A stretch of 64,000 nt of DNA from Rosistilla ulvae (GCF_007741475.1 NZ_CP036261.1:5333798-5397797), one strand, 5' to 3'. Shown: positions 40,901 through 51,033, numbered from the stretch's first letter. The notes: generated from the letters alone by a model not told the origin. Numbers and translations: made by a program.

Positions 40901-43900
40901 ATGGAAATCCTCTGCCCAACCCAACGAATCCCTCGCCAGCCCAGGTCGGCGCGACTGGGGATGTTGATGCTGGCAATCACGTTGACCAGCGGCATCGCTT
41001 GGGCTGAAAAGCCTGAATCGAACAGCCGTTTGGCCACCTATCAGACTCCCGCTGGCGACGGCTATTTTGCCATCAGCGTCACGCCGGAACTGAATCCGCA
41101 ACAACTCGCGGCGGTCACGCAAGGCCCGCGAAGCGTGGTGATCGTTGCCGACACATCAGCCAGCCAAGCCGGATATTATCGCAACCAAACGCTCGACGCG
41201 GTGCGATCGATCCTAGCCGGACTCGATTCCGACGTGGCAGTCAGCATCGTTGCTGTCGACGTGCAAGCAACTCCGTTGAGCGAACAATTCGCCACCCCCA
41301 CTGCGGAAACGACCAGCAAAGCGATCAAGAACTTGGCCAACCGCTTGCCATTGGGCAACACCGACTTGGCCGCCGCTCTGCGAACCGCCGACGGAATGCT
41401 CGCCTCGCGATCCGGTCATCGATCGATGATCTACGTTGGCGACGGCAGTTCGATTGGCGACGTTCTGGACGAACAAGCATTTGGCAAAATCGCCGATTCG
41501 CTGCGATCCAACCAAGTGGCCGTCCACTCATTGGCAGTTGGCCCCACATCGAACGTTCAGCTATTGGCTTCGATCGCAAACCAAACCGGCGGCGTCACGC
41601 TGGTCCAAGCGGACGATTCGAAAACTTCGCCACTGCAGATGGGAACGATGTTGGCGAACGCAGCCAGCCATTCGCCGCTGTGGATTCAATCGGCCACGTT
41701 GCCCGCGGGTTTCGTTAGCGCTCATGGCGACCGTTTGCCACCGCTGCGAACCGATCGCGATTCGGTCCTAATCGGCCGCTTCGAAGGCGATGGCGATGGC
41801 GAGTTGATGGTTCGCACCATGGCCGCCGATCAACAGATCGACTTGAACTGGGATTTGCATCGCGAACCGAGCAATCCCGATTTTGCCTTCCTCCCTTCGC
41901 TGGTCTCCCAAAGCAGCGAAACCAATGGCCTGTATCTGGCGACCGCCGGTTCCGGTTATCTGCGTGAGACCGCTCGCATGATGACCGAAAACGCCGACCA
42001 GTTGGCCAAAGCGGGTGCGTTGGCACTGAAGCGTGGCGAACTCAAGGGAGCCGCCGCAGTAGCCGAGATGGCACTGAAAATCGATCCCACCAACCCGCAA
42101 GCGCTGTCGGTCTCGAACCTGGTTTCGAACCAGACCCAATTGACAGCTCAGATTGTCGACGCCGAAGGCAGCGGTTTGCTGGATCCTCAGACTCCAGGAA
42201 TTAGGCCCGATCCGTTGGAAGCCCCCGGCGTTTTCATGAACATGGTCGAAGCCGAACGCAATCAATTGACGGGTCGCGTGCGGGCGGAGGTACGGGCACA
42301 GCTGAAAGCAGCCCGACAACGCCTCTCCCAAGACCCAACCGGAGTCGCGGCGACATTGAAGATCCTACTCGATTCAGTGCAAGCCGAGCCCAATCTGGAC
42401 GTCAAGGTTCGAGACGAACTGGCAGCACAGATCATCAGCGCGATTCAGGTTTCGGAGCGTTCGGAAGTTCGATTTTCGGAGACTCAAGAGCGTCAGCAAG
42501 AGATCAAGGCCCAAGCGGCAACAACCGAACGCCTGCTGCAAGACACGTTCCGGCACGAAGCTCGTGTGAAAACGTTGGTCGACCAGTTCGCCTCGTTGAT
42601 GCGAGAGAACCGCACCACCGAAGCTGTCTTCGAGGTTGCACCTCAAGTTGAAGAACTGGAACCCAATACGGTCATCTCCAACGCCGTGAAGACCCAAGGT
42701 CACATGGTTCACAATTACCGTCGCTGGAAAAGAGCCCAGTCGATGCGTCAGCGGAACTTTGTCGATTCGCTGTTGCTCAACGAAGAAGCGTTTATCCCGT
42801 TTGTGGACGAACCACCATTGCATTACACCGATGCGGAAACTTGGCAACGGATGAGCCGTCGACGTTTGGATCGCTACGGTGCGATCGAACTGACCGGCGA
42901 CAACGCGGCCGAACGACGGATCTACAAAGCGCTCAACGACGATACCTCGTTGAAGTTCATCGATGAACCGTTGGAGAACGTGGTCGAGATCCTGAAAGAG
43001 AAACACAACATCCCGATCGTGATCGATCTGCGTGCGTTGGACGATCTCGGTTTGACTCCCGATATCCCGGTCACCAAGAACCTGGAAAGCGTCTCGCTGC
43101 GTTCGGGTCTGCGATTGTTGCTGCAAGACCTCGATCTAACCTACATGATCAAAGACGAAGTGTTGCAAATCACCACGCCTGATGCAGCCGAAACCAACCT
43201 CGTAACCAAGGTTTACCCGGTCGGCGATCTCGTCGTTCCCGTGATCCAACTTGGCGGCGGCGGCATGGGTGGCGGCATGGGCGGCGGCGGCGGCTTTGGC
43301 GGCGGCGGCGGCATGGGTGGCGGCATGGGCGGCGGCATGGGTGGCGGCATGGGCGGCGGTATGGGCGGCGGCATGGGCGGCATGGGCGGCGGTGGCGGCA
43401 TGTTTGCTGTTCCCGACGAAGTCCGGCTGTCCGAAAAGACCACGACGACCGAATCCGCTGCGGCACCTGCGTCGGCAAAGACTACTCCGGCAGCATCGAA
43501 CGATGTTCCGTTGGCCGTCGAATTGAACCAGTTGCTCAAAGTCTCGCCCGCCGAGGGTCAGACCGAAGCGGAAGCTTGGGATCAGTATTTCACCGACCTT
43601 TCGTTTGCCGATGATCGCGAGCGAGCGATCCACGATTCGCGACTGCGGATAACGATCCGCCAAGGCTTGCGTCGAGCGGAAAAGGCCGACGAAGCGGACG
43701 ACGCTGAAAAGACCAAACAGGAATTCCAACGGATCTGCGATATCGTTGGCGCGGCGTTGCGACAAGGTCACGCCCAAGGCTGGATGTACCACGGGTTGGC
43801 GATCGCGCTGCAAGGAACCGGAGCGGAGCAAAGCGAAGTTGCGCGGGCGATGTTGTCGGCCGCTGATTTTGCCGAAACGACCGACGACCTGTTGAACGTC

Positions 43901-45013
43901 GCTCGGCACATGAATCAGATGGAGATGCATGCCCAAGCGATTGATCTATGCAAGAAGGCGGCCCAGTTGGACCCGTACAAGAGCGAAGCCTATTTAATGG
44001 CCTTGGGGATTGCTCGGCAGACCGATGATGTCGACGGAATCACTTGGGCTTGTGCGGGTGTACTGCGTCAGGCGTGGCCTGAATCGCTGCAGCACATCGA
44101 AGACAAGGCGCGACTGACCGCCCGTTCGACCTACCAACGCTTGTTGGAAGAGAACCGCGTGATGGAAGCCAAGCAGTTTGAAAGCAACGTGGCCGAATCG
44201 GTCGTCCGCGATTGTGTTGTGCGTGTCTCTTGGACCGGCCAAGCCGATATCGATCTGATGGTGGAAGAACCTTCGGGAACCGTTTGCTCGCTTCAAACAC
44301 CGCGCTCCGCTGGTGGTGGCGTGTTATTGGGCGACAGCTTCAGTGGCGATCAGCCATCGGTTTCGGGATTCTCCGAATCCTATGTCTGCCCCGAAGGATT
44401 CTCCGGTGAATATCGGGTCTTGTTGCGCCGCGTCTGGGGCAACGTTTCGACCGGACACGTGACGGTCGATGTGATCACCGACGTCGGACGTCCCGAACAA
44501 CATTATTTCCGCCGTCAGATTCCGCTGACCGAGCAGAATGCCTTGATTACGTTCCAGGTTCAAGACGGCCGCCGTAAGCAACCGGTTGCCGAAGCAAAAC
44601 TGGTCGATCTTCGCGAACAACAAGCCAAGATCAACAAGAACATTTTGGCACAACAGTCCGCCGGTGCACCGGTCGATCTCCGGTCGGCTGCGGATTACTA
44701 CCGCGACATCGCCCTCAGCGGCGGCAACCGCGGACGCAACCCGTTCCAGCGCAACGGTGCGGTTGGTTTCCGTCCCGACATCACGATTCTTCCCGAAGGT
44801 GCATCGCTGCAAGTGCTGGGAATCATTTCGGCCGATCGCCGTTATGTGCGGATCACCCCCGGGCCGTTCTTCTCGCAGATTGGCGACGTGACCACGTTTA
44901 ACTTCGTCACCGGTGACGAAGGAGCCGGAACCGCCGGCGGTGCTGGCGGTGGATCGTTTGGCGGCGGTGGCATTGGTGGCGGTGGCGGTGGCGGCGTTGG
45001 CGGCCAGCTGTAG
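40901..45013 (+). CDS. Large exported VWA protein with secretin-like domain and Gly/Met repeat
   Basis: This 1370-residue protein has a signal or anchor at about 17-35 (LGMLMLAITLTSGIAWA), a VWA domain with full MIDAS start DTSAS (about residues 77-260), a TPR-like helical part (about 360-420), long helical regions, a secretin/STN-like domain near 680-770 (NVVEILKEKHNIPIVIDLRA), then a Gly/Met run near 785-830, more TPR-like helices, a DUF2135/YfaP-like beta domain near 1105-1210 (SWTGQADIDLMVEEPSG) and a Gly-rich tail. It may assemble at the cell surface. The ATG at 40901 gives the cleanest signal. Planctomycete relatives exist; no function is known. Confidence 0.75.
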   Translation: MEILCPTQRIPRQPRSARLGMLMLAITLTSGIAWAEKPESNSRLATYQTPAGDGYFAISVTPELNPQQLAAVTQGPRSVVIVADTSASQAGYYRNQTLDAVRSILAGLDSDVAVSIVAVDVQATPLSEQFATPTAETTSKAIKNLANRLPLGNTDLAAALRTADGMLASRSGHRSMIYVGDGSSIGDVLDEQAFGKIADSLRSNQVAVHSLAVGPTSNVQLLASIANQTGGVTLVQADDSKTSPLQMGTMLANAASHSPLWIQSATLPAGFVSAHGDRLPPLRTDRDSVLIGRFEGDGDGELMVRTMAADQQIDLNWDLHREPSNPDFAFLPSLVSQSSETNGLYLATAGSGYLRETARMMTENADQLAKAGALALKRGELKGAAAVAEMALKIDPTNPQALSVSNLVSNQTQLTAQIVDAEGSGLLDPQTPGIRPDPLEAPGVFMNMVEAERNQLTGRVRAEVRAQLKAARQRLSQDPTGVAATLKILLDSVQAEPNLDVKVRDELAAQIISAIQVSERSEVRFSETQERQQEIKAQAATTERLLQDTFRHEARVKTLVDQFASLMRENRTTEAVFEVAPQVEELEPNTVISNAVKTQGHMVHNYRRWKRAQSMRQRNFVDSLLLNEEAFIPFVDEPPLHYTDAETWQRMSRRRLDRYGAIELTGDNAAERRIYKALNDDTSLKFIDEPLENVVEILKEKHNIPIVIDLRALDDLGLTPDIPVTKNLESVSLRSGLRLLLQDLDLTYMIKDEVLQITTPDAAETNLVTKVYPVGDLVVPVIQLGGGGMGGGMGGGGGFGGGGGMGGGMGGGMGGGMGGGMGGGMGGMGGGGGMFAVPDEVRLSEKTTTTESAAAPASAKTTPAASNDVPLAVELNQLLKVSPAEGQTEAEAWDQYFTDLSFADDRERAIHDSRLRITIRQGLRRAEKADEADDAEKTKQEFQRICDIVGAALRQGHAQGWMYHGLAIALQGTGAEQSEVARAMLSAADFAETTDDLLNVARHMNQMEMHAQAIDLCKKAAQLDPYKSEAYLMALGIARQTDDVDGITWACAGVLRQAWPESLQHIEDKARLTARSTYQRLLEENRVMEAKQFESNVAESVVRDCVVRVSWTGQADIDLMVEEPSGTVCSLQTPRSAGGGVLLGDSFSGDQPSVSGFSESYVCPEGFSGEYRVLLRRVWGNVSTGHVTVDVITDVGRPEQHYFRRQIPLTEQNALITFQVQDGRRKQPVAEAKLVDLREQQAKINKNILAQQSAGAPVDLRSAADYYRDIALSGGNRGRNPFQRNGAVGFRPDITILPEGASLQVLGIISADRRYVRITPGPFFSQIGDVTTFNFVTGDEGAGTAGGAGGGSFGGGGIGGGGGGGVGGQL
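43252..43401 (+). repeat. Tandem GGCGGCATGGGC-type repeat coding for Gly/Met
   Basis: Repeats of about 12 bases coding for GGGM follow one another within the VWA gene. Their near-identity makes them open to copy-number change. The complementary strand reads as Pro/Met and is not a gene. Confidence 0.85.
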
Positions 45014-45202
45014 TCGACAACCCGTTTGCTCGATGTATTAGCCTACGTTTGGCGCAGCGTTATTCCGACTGCGTCAAACGTATCAACCGAGCCCTCAAGC
45101 GCCAGATCGATTGCCACGGAATTGTCCAGCTCGTCCGGTCTGCGTGTCCTATAAGCATTGCGGTGAGTTAACACATTCGCAATCTTTGGGGAGCAGACAG
45201 GC

Positions 45203-46711
45203 ATGGGATCGGAACGACCAAACACAGAACGGAAAGCGCTCGACGTCAATCTGGACGCACGGCGGTATGGGTCGTTCGCAGAGATCGGCGCGGGACAGGA
45301 AGTGGTCCGATGGTTCTTTCGCGTCGGGGCTGCGGCCGGCACGATTGCCAAAAGCATGTCGGCCTACGACATGTCGGTCAGCGACGCGATCTACGGGCAG
45401 TGCGAACGCTACGTCTGCCGCAAGCGTTTGGAAGACATGCTCGATCACGAGCACTCTCTCAACCTGCAACGGCTGCGCGAGAGTCGCGGGGACACGACAG
45501 CCTTCTTTGCGTTTGCCGACACCGTTTCGGCCCGCAACTTTCACGGCACCAACGATTGCCACGGCTGGATGGGCATTCGGTTCCAAGCCCACCCACGCGA
45601 CCAAGACAGCCAAATCATCATCCACGTCCGGATGCTCGACACCGAAAACGCACTTCAACAGGAAGCGCTCGGGATCGTCGGTGTGAATCTGTTGTATGGG
45701 GCGTTCTTCTTAAATCACGAACCGGATCAATTGATCGAATCGCTGTTGGATAACCTCAGTACGCGGCGGATTGAAATCGACATGATCGAATTCTCCGGGA
45801 TCGCGTTCCGACACGTCGACAATCGCGTGATGAGTTTGCGATTGGTTCAACTGGGACTCAGCAGCGCGGCGATGTTCTCAGCAGATGGCGAAGTATTGCA
45901 ACCGTCCGAAGTGCTGTACAAAAAGCCGATCCTTGTCGAACGGGGCAGCTTCCGTCCGCTGACCAACGTCAACGTCGACATGCTGCAAGCGGCTCAAGAG
46001 AAATTCCATCACGAAGAAGATATCGACCCGGACGAAGTGGTCACGCTGGCCGAGATCACGATGCGCAACCTGCAAGCCAATGGCAACATCGATCTCCGCG
46101 ACTTCCTAGCCCGCGTCGACGTCCTGGCGGCATGCGGAATGACTGTCCTGATCTCCGATTATTTCGAATACTACCGCTTGGCAGCCTATCTGGCGCGGTA
46201 CACCAAGAAGAAGATCGGGATCACGATGGGTGCTGCGAGTCTGATCGAACTGTTCGACGACAAATATTACACCAAGCTCGACGGCGGAATACTGGAATCG
46301 TTTGGCCGGCTGTTTAAGAACGATCTGAAACTGTACATCTATCCGCTCCTGGATCGCAAATCGGGGGAACTGACGACGATCGAAAACCTGAAGATCGCCG
46401 ACGAACTGCGGACCTTGTATCAGTATCTGGTCGACAAAGGCTGCATCGAACAACTCGATAACTTCAATCCCGCCCACCTCTCGACTTTCTCGCGTGAAGT
46501 GCTGCGTCAGATTCAAGTCAACGATACCAGCTGGGTCAACCACGTCCCCCCTGCGGTCGCCGAACTGATCCAACAGCGAGGCTTCTTCGGATGTCGCCGC
46601 ACGCCTCCGTCCGAAGTGATCCAACCGGCGGCGATCTCCGCCCCGCCGATCGCACCGCTGCCGATCGATCAAGGGCAACTGGTTCCATCGCTTGCCGGAT
46701 CAATCCACTAA
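45203..46711 (+). CDS. Conserved protein of unknown function (about 500 residues)
   Basis: This 502-residue protein has no signal peptide or membrane segment. It starts MGSERPNTERKALDV with a GGGGAG ribosome binding site before the ATG. Features seen are a Cys/Arg-rich part YGQCERYVCRKRLEDML near residue 65, a HGTNDCHGWMGIRFQAH stretch near 115, an aspartate-rich DIDPDEVVTLAEITMRNLQ near 275 and a regular helical C-terminal third. Relatives occur in planctomycetes and, as I recall, cyanobacteria, sometimes under misleading names such as TonB-dependent receptor; the sequence has no barrel. Function unknown. It follows the VWA gene by 189 bases. Confidence 0.7.
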   Translation: MGSERPNTERKALDVNLDARRYGSFAEIGAGQEVVRWFFRVGAAAGTIAKSMSAYDMSVSDAIYGQCERYVCRKRLEDMLDHEHSLNLQRLRESRGDTTAFFAFADTVSARNFHGTNDCHGWMGIRFQAHPRDQDSQIIIHVRMLDTENALQQEALGIVGVNLLYGAFFLNHEPDQLIESLLDNLSTRRIEIDMIEFSGIAFRHVDNRVMSLRLVQLGLSSAAMFSADGEVLQPSEVLYKKPILVERGSFRPLTNVNVDMLQAAQEKFHHEEDIDPDEVVTLAEITMRNLQANGNIDLRDFLARVDVLAACGMTVLISDYFEYYRLAAYLARYTKKKIGITMGAASLIELFDDKYYTKLDGGILESFGRLFKNDLKLYIYPLLDRKSGELTTIENLKIADELRTLYQYLVDKGCIEQLDNFNPAHLSTFSREVLRQIQVNDTSWVNHVPPAVAELIQQRGFFGCRRTPPSEVIQPAAISAPPIAPLPIDQGQLVPSLAGSIH

Positions 46712-46829
46712 TCCGATCTGATTCCTGGAACGCAAGCGATTGCGTCGAAGCGGAATCACCCAGGATGAAAATCGCCACCGCTCTGCTATCCTTCAGGGAA
46801 CAAAATTTTCGCTCCTTGAAGGAATCCCA

Positions 46830-47570
46830 ATGCGAATCCAGCCGACAAGCCATGTCGATCTGTCGACGCCCAGCGGCGCGATGCGAACTCACCTGTTTCG
46901 CCCCGCAACGGAAGGCAAATTCCCCGGTCTGATCCTCTACTCCGAGATCTACCAGATGACCGCTCCCATCGCCCGCACGGCAGCATTGCTCGCCGGGCAC
47001 GGTTTTCTGGTCGCGGTCCCCGATGTGTACCACGAATTCACCGAGCTGGGCGAAGCGTTTGCTTACGACCAAGCCGGCACCGATCGCGGCAACGCGTTGA
47101 AGACAACCAAGGAACTGACCAGCTACGACGCCGACACCGACGCGGTGATCGATTACTTCAACAGCGATCCGGGCTGCAGCGGACGGATCGGCGCGGTGGG
47201 AATCTGTCTTGGCGGACATCTCGCGTTTCGAGCGGCGATGAATCCCCAAGTGCATACCGGCGTCTGCTTCTACGCAACCGACATCCACAAAGGAAGCTTG
47301 GGCAAGGGAATGGCCGACGATTCGCTCGCTAGGATCCCCGAGATCCACGGCGAATTGATGATGATCTGGGGACGACAAGATCCTCACATTCCGCTGGAAG
47401 GACGACGGATCATCTACGATGCGTTGACCGCCGCGGAGACTCGTTTCACCTGGCACGAATTCAACGGCGAACATGCGTTCATGCGAGACGAAGGGCACCG
47501 CTACGATCCGGCACTGGCACTTTCACTCTACACAATGGTCTGCCAACACTTGTCGAACCAGCTGAAATAG
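46830..47570 (+). CDS. Dienelactone hydrolase-family protein
   Basis: This 246-residue alpha/beta hydrolase has the Cys-Asp-His triad of the family: Cys126 in VGICLGGH, Asp184 in GRQDPHI and His215 in NGEHAF, plus Glu39 (LILYSEIYQ) as in dienelactone hydrolase. The substrate is probably a lactone or ester. The ATG at 46830 has GAAGGA eight bases upstream and is chosen over an ATG/GTG at 46740. Confidence 0.9.
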   Translation: MRIQPTSHVDLSTPSGAMRTHLFRPATEGKFPGLILYSEIYQMTAPIARTAALLAGHGFLVAVPDVYHEFTELGEAFAYDQAGTDRGNALKTTKELTSYDADTDAVIDYFNSDPGCSGRIGAVGICLGGHLAFRAAMNPQVHTGVCFYATDIHKGSLGKGMADDSLARIPEIHGELMMIWGRQDPHIPLEGRRIIYDALTAAETRFTWHEFNGEHAFMRDEGHRYDPALALSLYTMVCQHLSNQLK

Positions 47571-47593
47571 CGACGCCAACAACAAAACGGACA

Positions 47594-49039
47594 ATGGGAC
47601 CCGCGCCACCGCGACGCGATTACTTTGTTGCCGATTCCTTTTCCATCCCCGCAGCAGAACTTCCGATTGTGTCATTCCGCTCGCTTAGAATCCGATTGCT
47701 GTTGCCGCTGATCTTATGTTCGGTGTTGGCGGCTGCTGGTGTCGCTGCGGGGTCCTATTGGTTGGCAGCCCGCTGGGCGACGCGCGATCTTCAATCGCGA
47801 TTGGTCGGCATCCAACGGACGCTTTCCCAGTCGACGTTCCCGTTGAATCGGGTCGTCTTGCGATTGCTGGCCGACCTGACCCAGTCCGAACTTGTCACGC
47901 TCGATTCGCGTGGCGCGGTGCTGCAGCAAACCATCGACGCGCCATCGCAATCGCTGGCGGATCTGGAGCACCTGTTGGCGACATCGCACGACGCAAACGA
48001 AGTGGCTCAGGTGCAAATGCTCAAGCTACCGCAAAAGCGATATCTGGCGTATCGATTCCCAACGCAAAATCCGGCGATGCGATCCGACCGAGTCGATTCC
48101 GTGCTGATCCTGTTCGACGAAGCGCTGCTGCAAGACGCACAACGCCGCGCGGCGATCCTGCCGTTGGTGACCGGGCTGTCGACGATCCTCGCCCTGACAT
48201 CGATCACGTTGTTGGTGACCGAAAGGATGGTCCGGCGGATCGCGGCATTGCGCGTTCGTGTCGACCGGGTTGCCGCCGGCGACTTTGAATCGAAAGTCTC
48301 CGACAACGTCGGCGACGAACTGGGGCATCTGGGAGCCGCGGTCGAAACGATGGCCAGCCAATTGAGACATTTATGGGCAACGGTCCATCGCCAGGAAGGA
48401 GAAAAACTGCTGCATCAGATTGCCGGCGGGATGGCTCATCAATTGCGCAACAGCTTGACCGGCGCAAGGATGGCGATCGAATTGCACGCCAGCGACTGTG
48501 GCGATCCGACAGACGAAGGACTGCAGATCGCGATCGCGCAGATCGAACAGGCCGAAGATTATGTGCGACGATTGCTGCTGGTCGCGTCGGGGCGACAGGA
48601 CAAGGATCAACCTGCCGATGCGATGCGATGTCTTCAGGATGTGCAAGCGAGCTTGGCTCCGATCGCGCGGCATCTGAACGTGAACTTGCATTGGGACCTC
48701 GCCTTGGACCTCGCCAACCAACAGGTAAAAGACGGGGCGACGTTGTCGGCAGCGATTTCCAATTTGGTGCTCAACGCGTTGCAGACCGCGGGGGACGTCC
48801 ACGTGCAGGCGAAGGTTCGCAATCAGCAATGGCTGCAAGTATCGATCAGCGACGATGGCCCTGGGGTTCCCGAAGCGATCGCCGATGAATTATTTGAGCC
48901 GTTTGTCACGTCAAAGCCCGAAGGCCTGGGATTGGGGTTACCGGTGGTTCGCCGCGCCGCGGAGCATCTGGAGGGACGTGTGGTCTGGAGGCGTCGCCAG
49001 CAACGGACCGTGTTTGACTTCTATGCCCGGATTATGTGA
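47594..49039 (+). CDS. Membrane sensor histidine kinase
   Basis: The 481-residue protein has two membrane segments (about 33-56 and 188-208) framing a periplasmic sensor of some 130 residues, a HAMP linker (about 210-258, MVRRIAALRVRVDRVAAGDF), the phosphoacceptor His282 in MAHQLRNSLTG and an ATPase domain with SNLVLNALQTA, SDDGPGVPE and GLGLGLPVV. It pairs with the NtrC-type regulator 10 bases downstream. A GTG at 47669 is an alternative start. The signal is unknown. Confidence 0.92.
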   Translation: MGPAPPRRDYFVADSFSIPAAELPIVSFRSLRIRLLLPLILCSVLAAAGVAAGSYWLAARWATRDLQSRLVGIQRTLSQSTFPLNRVVLRLLADLTQSELVTLDSRGAVLQQTIDAPSQSLADLEHLLATSHDANEVAQVQMLKLPQKRYLAYRFPTQNPAMRSDRVDSVLILFDEALLQDAQRRAAILPLVTGLSTILALTSITLLVTERMVRRIAALRVRVDRVAAGDFESKVSDNVGDELGHLGAAVETMASQLRHLWATVHRQEGEKLLHQIAGGMAHQLRNSLTGARMAIELHASDCGDPTDEGLQIAIAQIEQAEDYVRRLLLVASGRQDKDQPADAMRCLQDVQASLAPIARHLNVNLHWDLALDLANQQVKDGATLSAAISNLVLNALQTAGDVHVQAKVRNQQWLQVSISDDGPGVPEAIADELFEPFVTSKPEGLGLGLPVVRRAAEHLEGRVVWRRRQQRTVFDFYARIM

Positions 49040-49049
49040 TAACCCGAAG

Positions 49050-50528
49050 ATGGATAAAGAAACTGAAACCGAAATTCAATCCGACGTCGACACGCAACTC
49101 TCCGACACCCCTTCGGTCGTCCTGGTTGTCGACGATGAACCGTCGATCTGCTGGGCCTTTGAAAAGATGCTCTCTCAGCAAGGGCACAGGGTGTTGACGG
49201 CGTCATCGGCGGAGGAAGGGTTGCTGCTCGCTGCGGAGCATTCACCGGCGCTGGTGCTGTTGGATGTTCGCCTGCCCAAAGAAGATGGCATCACGGCGTT
49301 ACCAAAGTTCCTGAAGGCGACCAACAACGCCGCCGTGATCGTGATGACAGCGTTTGGCGATTTGGACACGGCGGTCAATGCGATTCGGAACGGGGCCAGC
49401 GACTATCTGATCAAACCGTTTCGGTTAGCCGATGCGCAGCGGACCTGCCGGCAAGCGCTACGTGCGGCGCTCGACCGCCGCAGCCAACCGGCCACGCCGC
49501 AACCGATGCCCAGCGGTCAACAGGTCCTGGTGGGGCAATCCCCAGCGATGCAGCAGGCGTTCCGCCAGATCGCGTTGGTTGCTGCGAGCGACCTGTCGGT
49601 GTTGATCACTGGCGAAACCGGAACCGGCAAAGAATTGGTCGCGGCCGCAATCCACCGCAACAGCCAGCGTGCCGACAAGCCGTACATCCCGATCGCTCCG
49701 GTCGCCCTGAACCCCGATCTGATCGAAAGCGAATTGTTCGGTCACGCCAAAGGAGCCTTCACCGGCGCGACCGACGATCGGGCGGGATTGTTTGAACAGG
49801 CTCAAGGGGGAACGATCCTGTTGGACGAAATCGGCGACCTGCCTCTGGCCGCGCAAGTTAAATTGCTGCGGGTGTTGGAACAGGGGGAATACAGTCGCGT
49901 CGGCGACCTGCGCGTCCGACACGCCAACGTCCGCATCATCGCCGCCACCAACTGCGACTTACACCATGCCGTGCAGGAGGGGACGTTCCGCGAGGACCTG
50001 TACTACCGATTGACCGGCGTACGGATCCATCTCCCGCCGCTGCGACAACGCCCCGAAGACATCCCGTTGTTGTGCCAGCATTTCTTATCCGCGATGGACT
50101 ACCCAGGCTTCGACGCGGCGGTCGACGCGGAACTGGTAACCGAACTGCAATCGCGTCCCTGGAGCGGAAATGTCCGCGAACTGAAGAATGCGATCCAACA
50201 CGCGGCCGTGGTGGCGCGCGGCCGGGCCTTGGAGGCGACCGACTTTCCGCCATCGACACCCGCTCGTGGCGAGACGTCCACGTCGAATGCGACGACGCTG
50301 AACGACAGCGTGACCGCGTGGGCGAGACAAACGATCGCGACAGCCAAGCAACCGCTGAACGACCTGCACGCACAATTCTTGGCGGCCAGCGAACCGGCGC
50401 TACTGCAGATCGCAATCGAACATACCGCTGGCAATCGCGCCAAGGCGGCGGAGATCTTGGGGATCCATCGCGGCACGCTTCGCGACCGCTTGCGGGCCTA
50501 CCAGATGGACGCTCCCAACGGAGATTGA
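49050..50528 (+). CDS. NtrC-type sigma54-dependent response regulator
   Basis: The 492-residue regulator has a receiver domain (about 22-140) with Asp72 as phosphoacceptor, Asp28/Asp29, Thr100 and Lys122; a AAA+ domain with Walker A GETGTGKE (188-195), the sigma54 contact loop GAFTGA (235-240) and Walker B GTILLDEIGD; and a Fis-type helix-turn-helix at the C-terminus (RAKAAEILGIHRGTLRDRL). It would activate sigma54 promoters in response to the kinase upstream. Targets unknown. The ATG at 49050 is the only start that leaves a normal receiver domain. Confidence 0.94.
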   Translation: MDKETETEIQSDVDTQLSDTPSVVLVVDDEPSICWAFEKMLSQQGHRVLTASSAEEGLLLAAEHSPALVLLDVRLPKEDGITALPKFLKATNNAAVIVMTAFGDLDTAVNAIRNGASDYLIKPFRLADAQRTCRQALRAALDRRSQPATPQPMPSGQQVLVGQSPAMQQAFRQIALVAASDLSVLITGETGTGKELVAAAIHRNSQRADKPYIPIAPVALNPDLIESELFGHAKGAFTGATDDRAGLFEQAQGGTILLDEIGDLPLAAQVKLLRVLEQGEYSRVGDLRVRHANVRIIAATNCDLHHAVQEGTFREDLYYRLTGVRIHLPPLRQRPEDIPLLCQHFLSAMDYPGFDAAVDAELVTELQSRPWSGNVRELKNAIQHAAVVARGRALEATDFPPSTPARGETSTSNATTLNDSVTAWARQTIATAKQPLNDLHAQFLAASEPALLQIAIEHTAGNRAKAAEILGIHRGTLRDRLRAYQMDAPNGD

Positions 50529-50565
50529 TCGCGGGGGCAGACAGCGACCGAGCGGTTGAACCCCG

Positions 50566-51033
50566 CTACTTATTGTTCGCTGGCAATTGATCGATCTCGT
50601 CTAACGTCACGATCCAACCGCGGCAGGTCTCGGCACCACAGCGGCAAGGGATGGCACACTCGGCAGCCCAGTTGTAATCGATCGTCAACTGCTCGCCCGC
50701 CTCGATATCGCGAAGCGCCAACAGATAGACCTCGGGAATCGCATCGGGCTGATCCTCGTACTCATCCCAGGTGAACTGGCAGTTCGGTTCACAGCAATGG
50801 TTCAGAAACCGGAAGGGAGCATCGGGTTCCAAAGTGGCTTTTTCACCGATGTCGATGCAATACTCCGAACCATAGTTCGGGTCATCATGGATTTTCCCAG
50901 TGATCCAACCGACCACGTCGTGGGCTCGAAAATCCTGGTCGGCAAACACCCCATTGCCAATGGGCGTCGATTGAACATTGACTGCCGGACCGGGTTCGTC
51001 GTCGGTCGTCGGCGAAGTTTCAGATTTCAACAA
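50566..51033 (-). CDS. SET-domain protein, likely lysine methyltransferase
   Basis: The 155-residue protein has SET-domain elements: GNGVFADQDFRAHDVVGWI at the N-terminal side, FLNHCCEPNCQF (like the NHSCxPN motif), AGEQLTIDYNW and a post-SET-like CRCGAETCRGW. Such domains transfer methyl groups to lysine and are uncommon in bacteria. The start is a TTG at 51033, with a GGAGG at 51043-51047 nine bases upstream, which decides it. The target protein is unknown. Confidence 0.85.
   Translation of the reverse strand: MLKSETSPTTDDEPGPAVNVQSTPIGNGVFADQDFRAHDVVGWITGKIHDDPNYGSEYCIDIGEKATLEPDAPFRFLNHCCEPNCQFTWDEYEDQPDAIPEVYLLALRDIEAGEQLTIDYNWAAECAIPCRCGAETCRGWIVTLDEIDQLPANNK

Noticed and set aside
43252-43401. 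Regular repeats considered as a CRISPR array
   Set aside because: The units are short, contiguous and in frame within a protein gene; there are no spacers.
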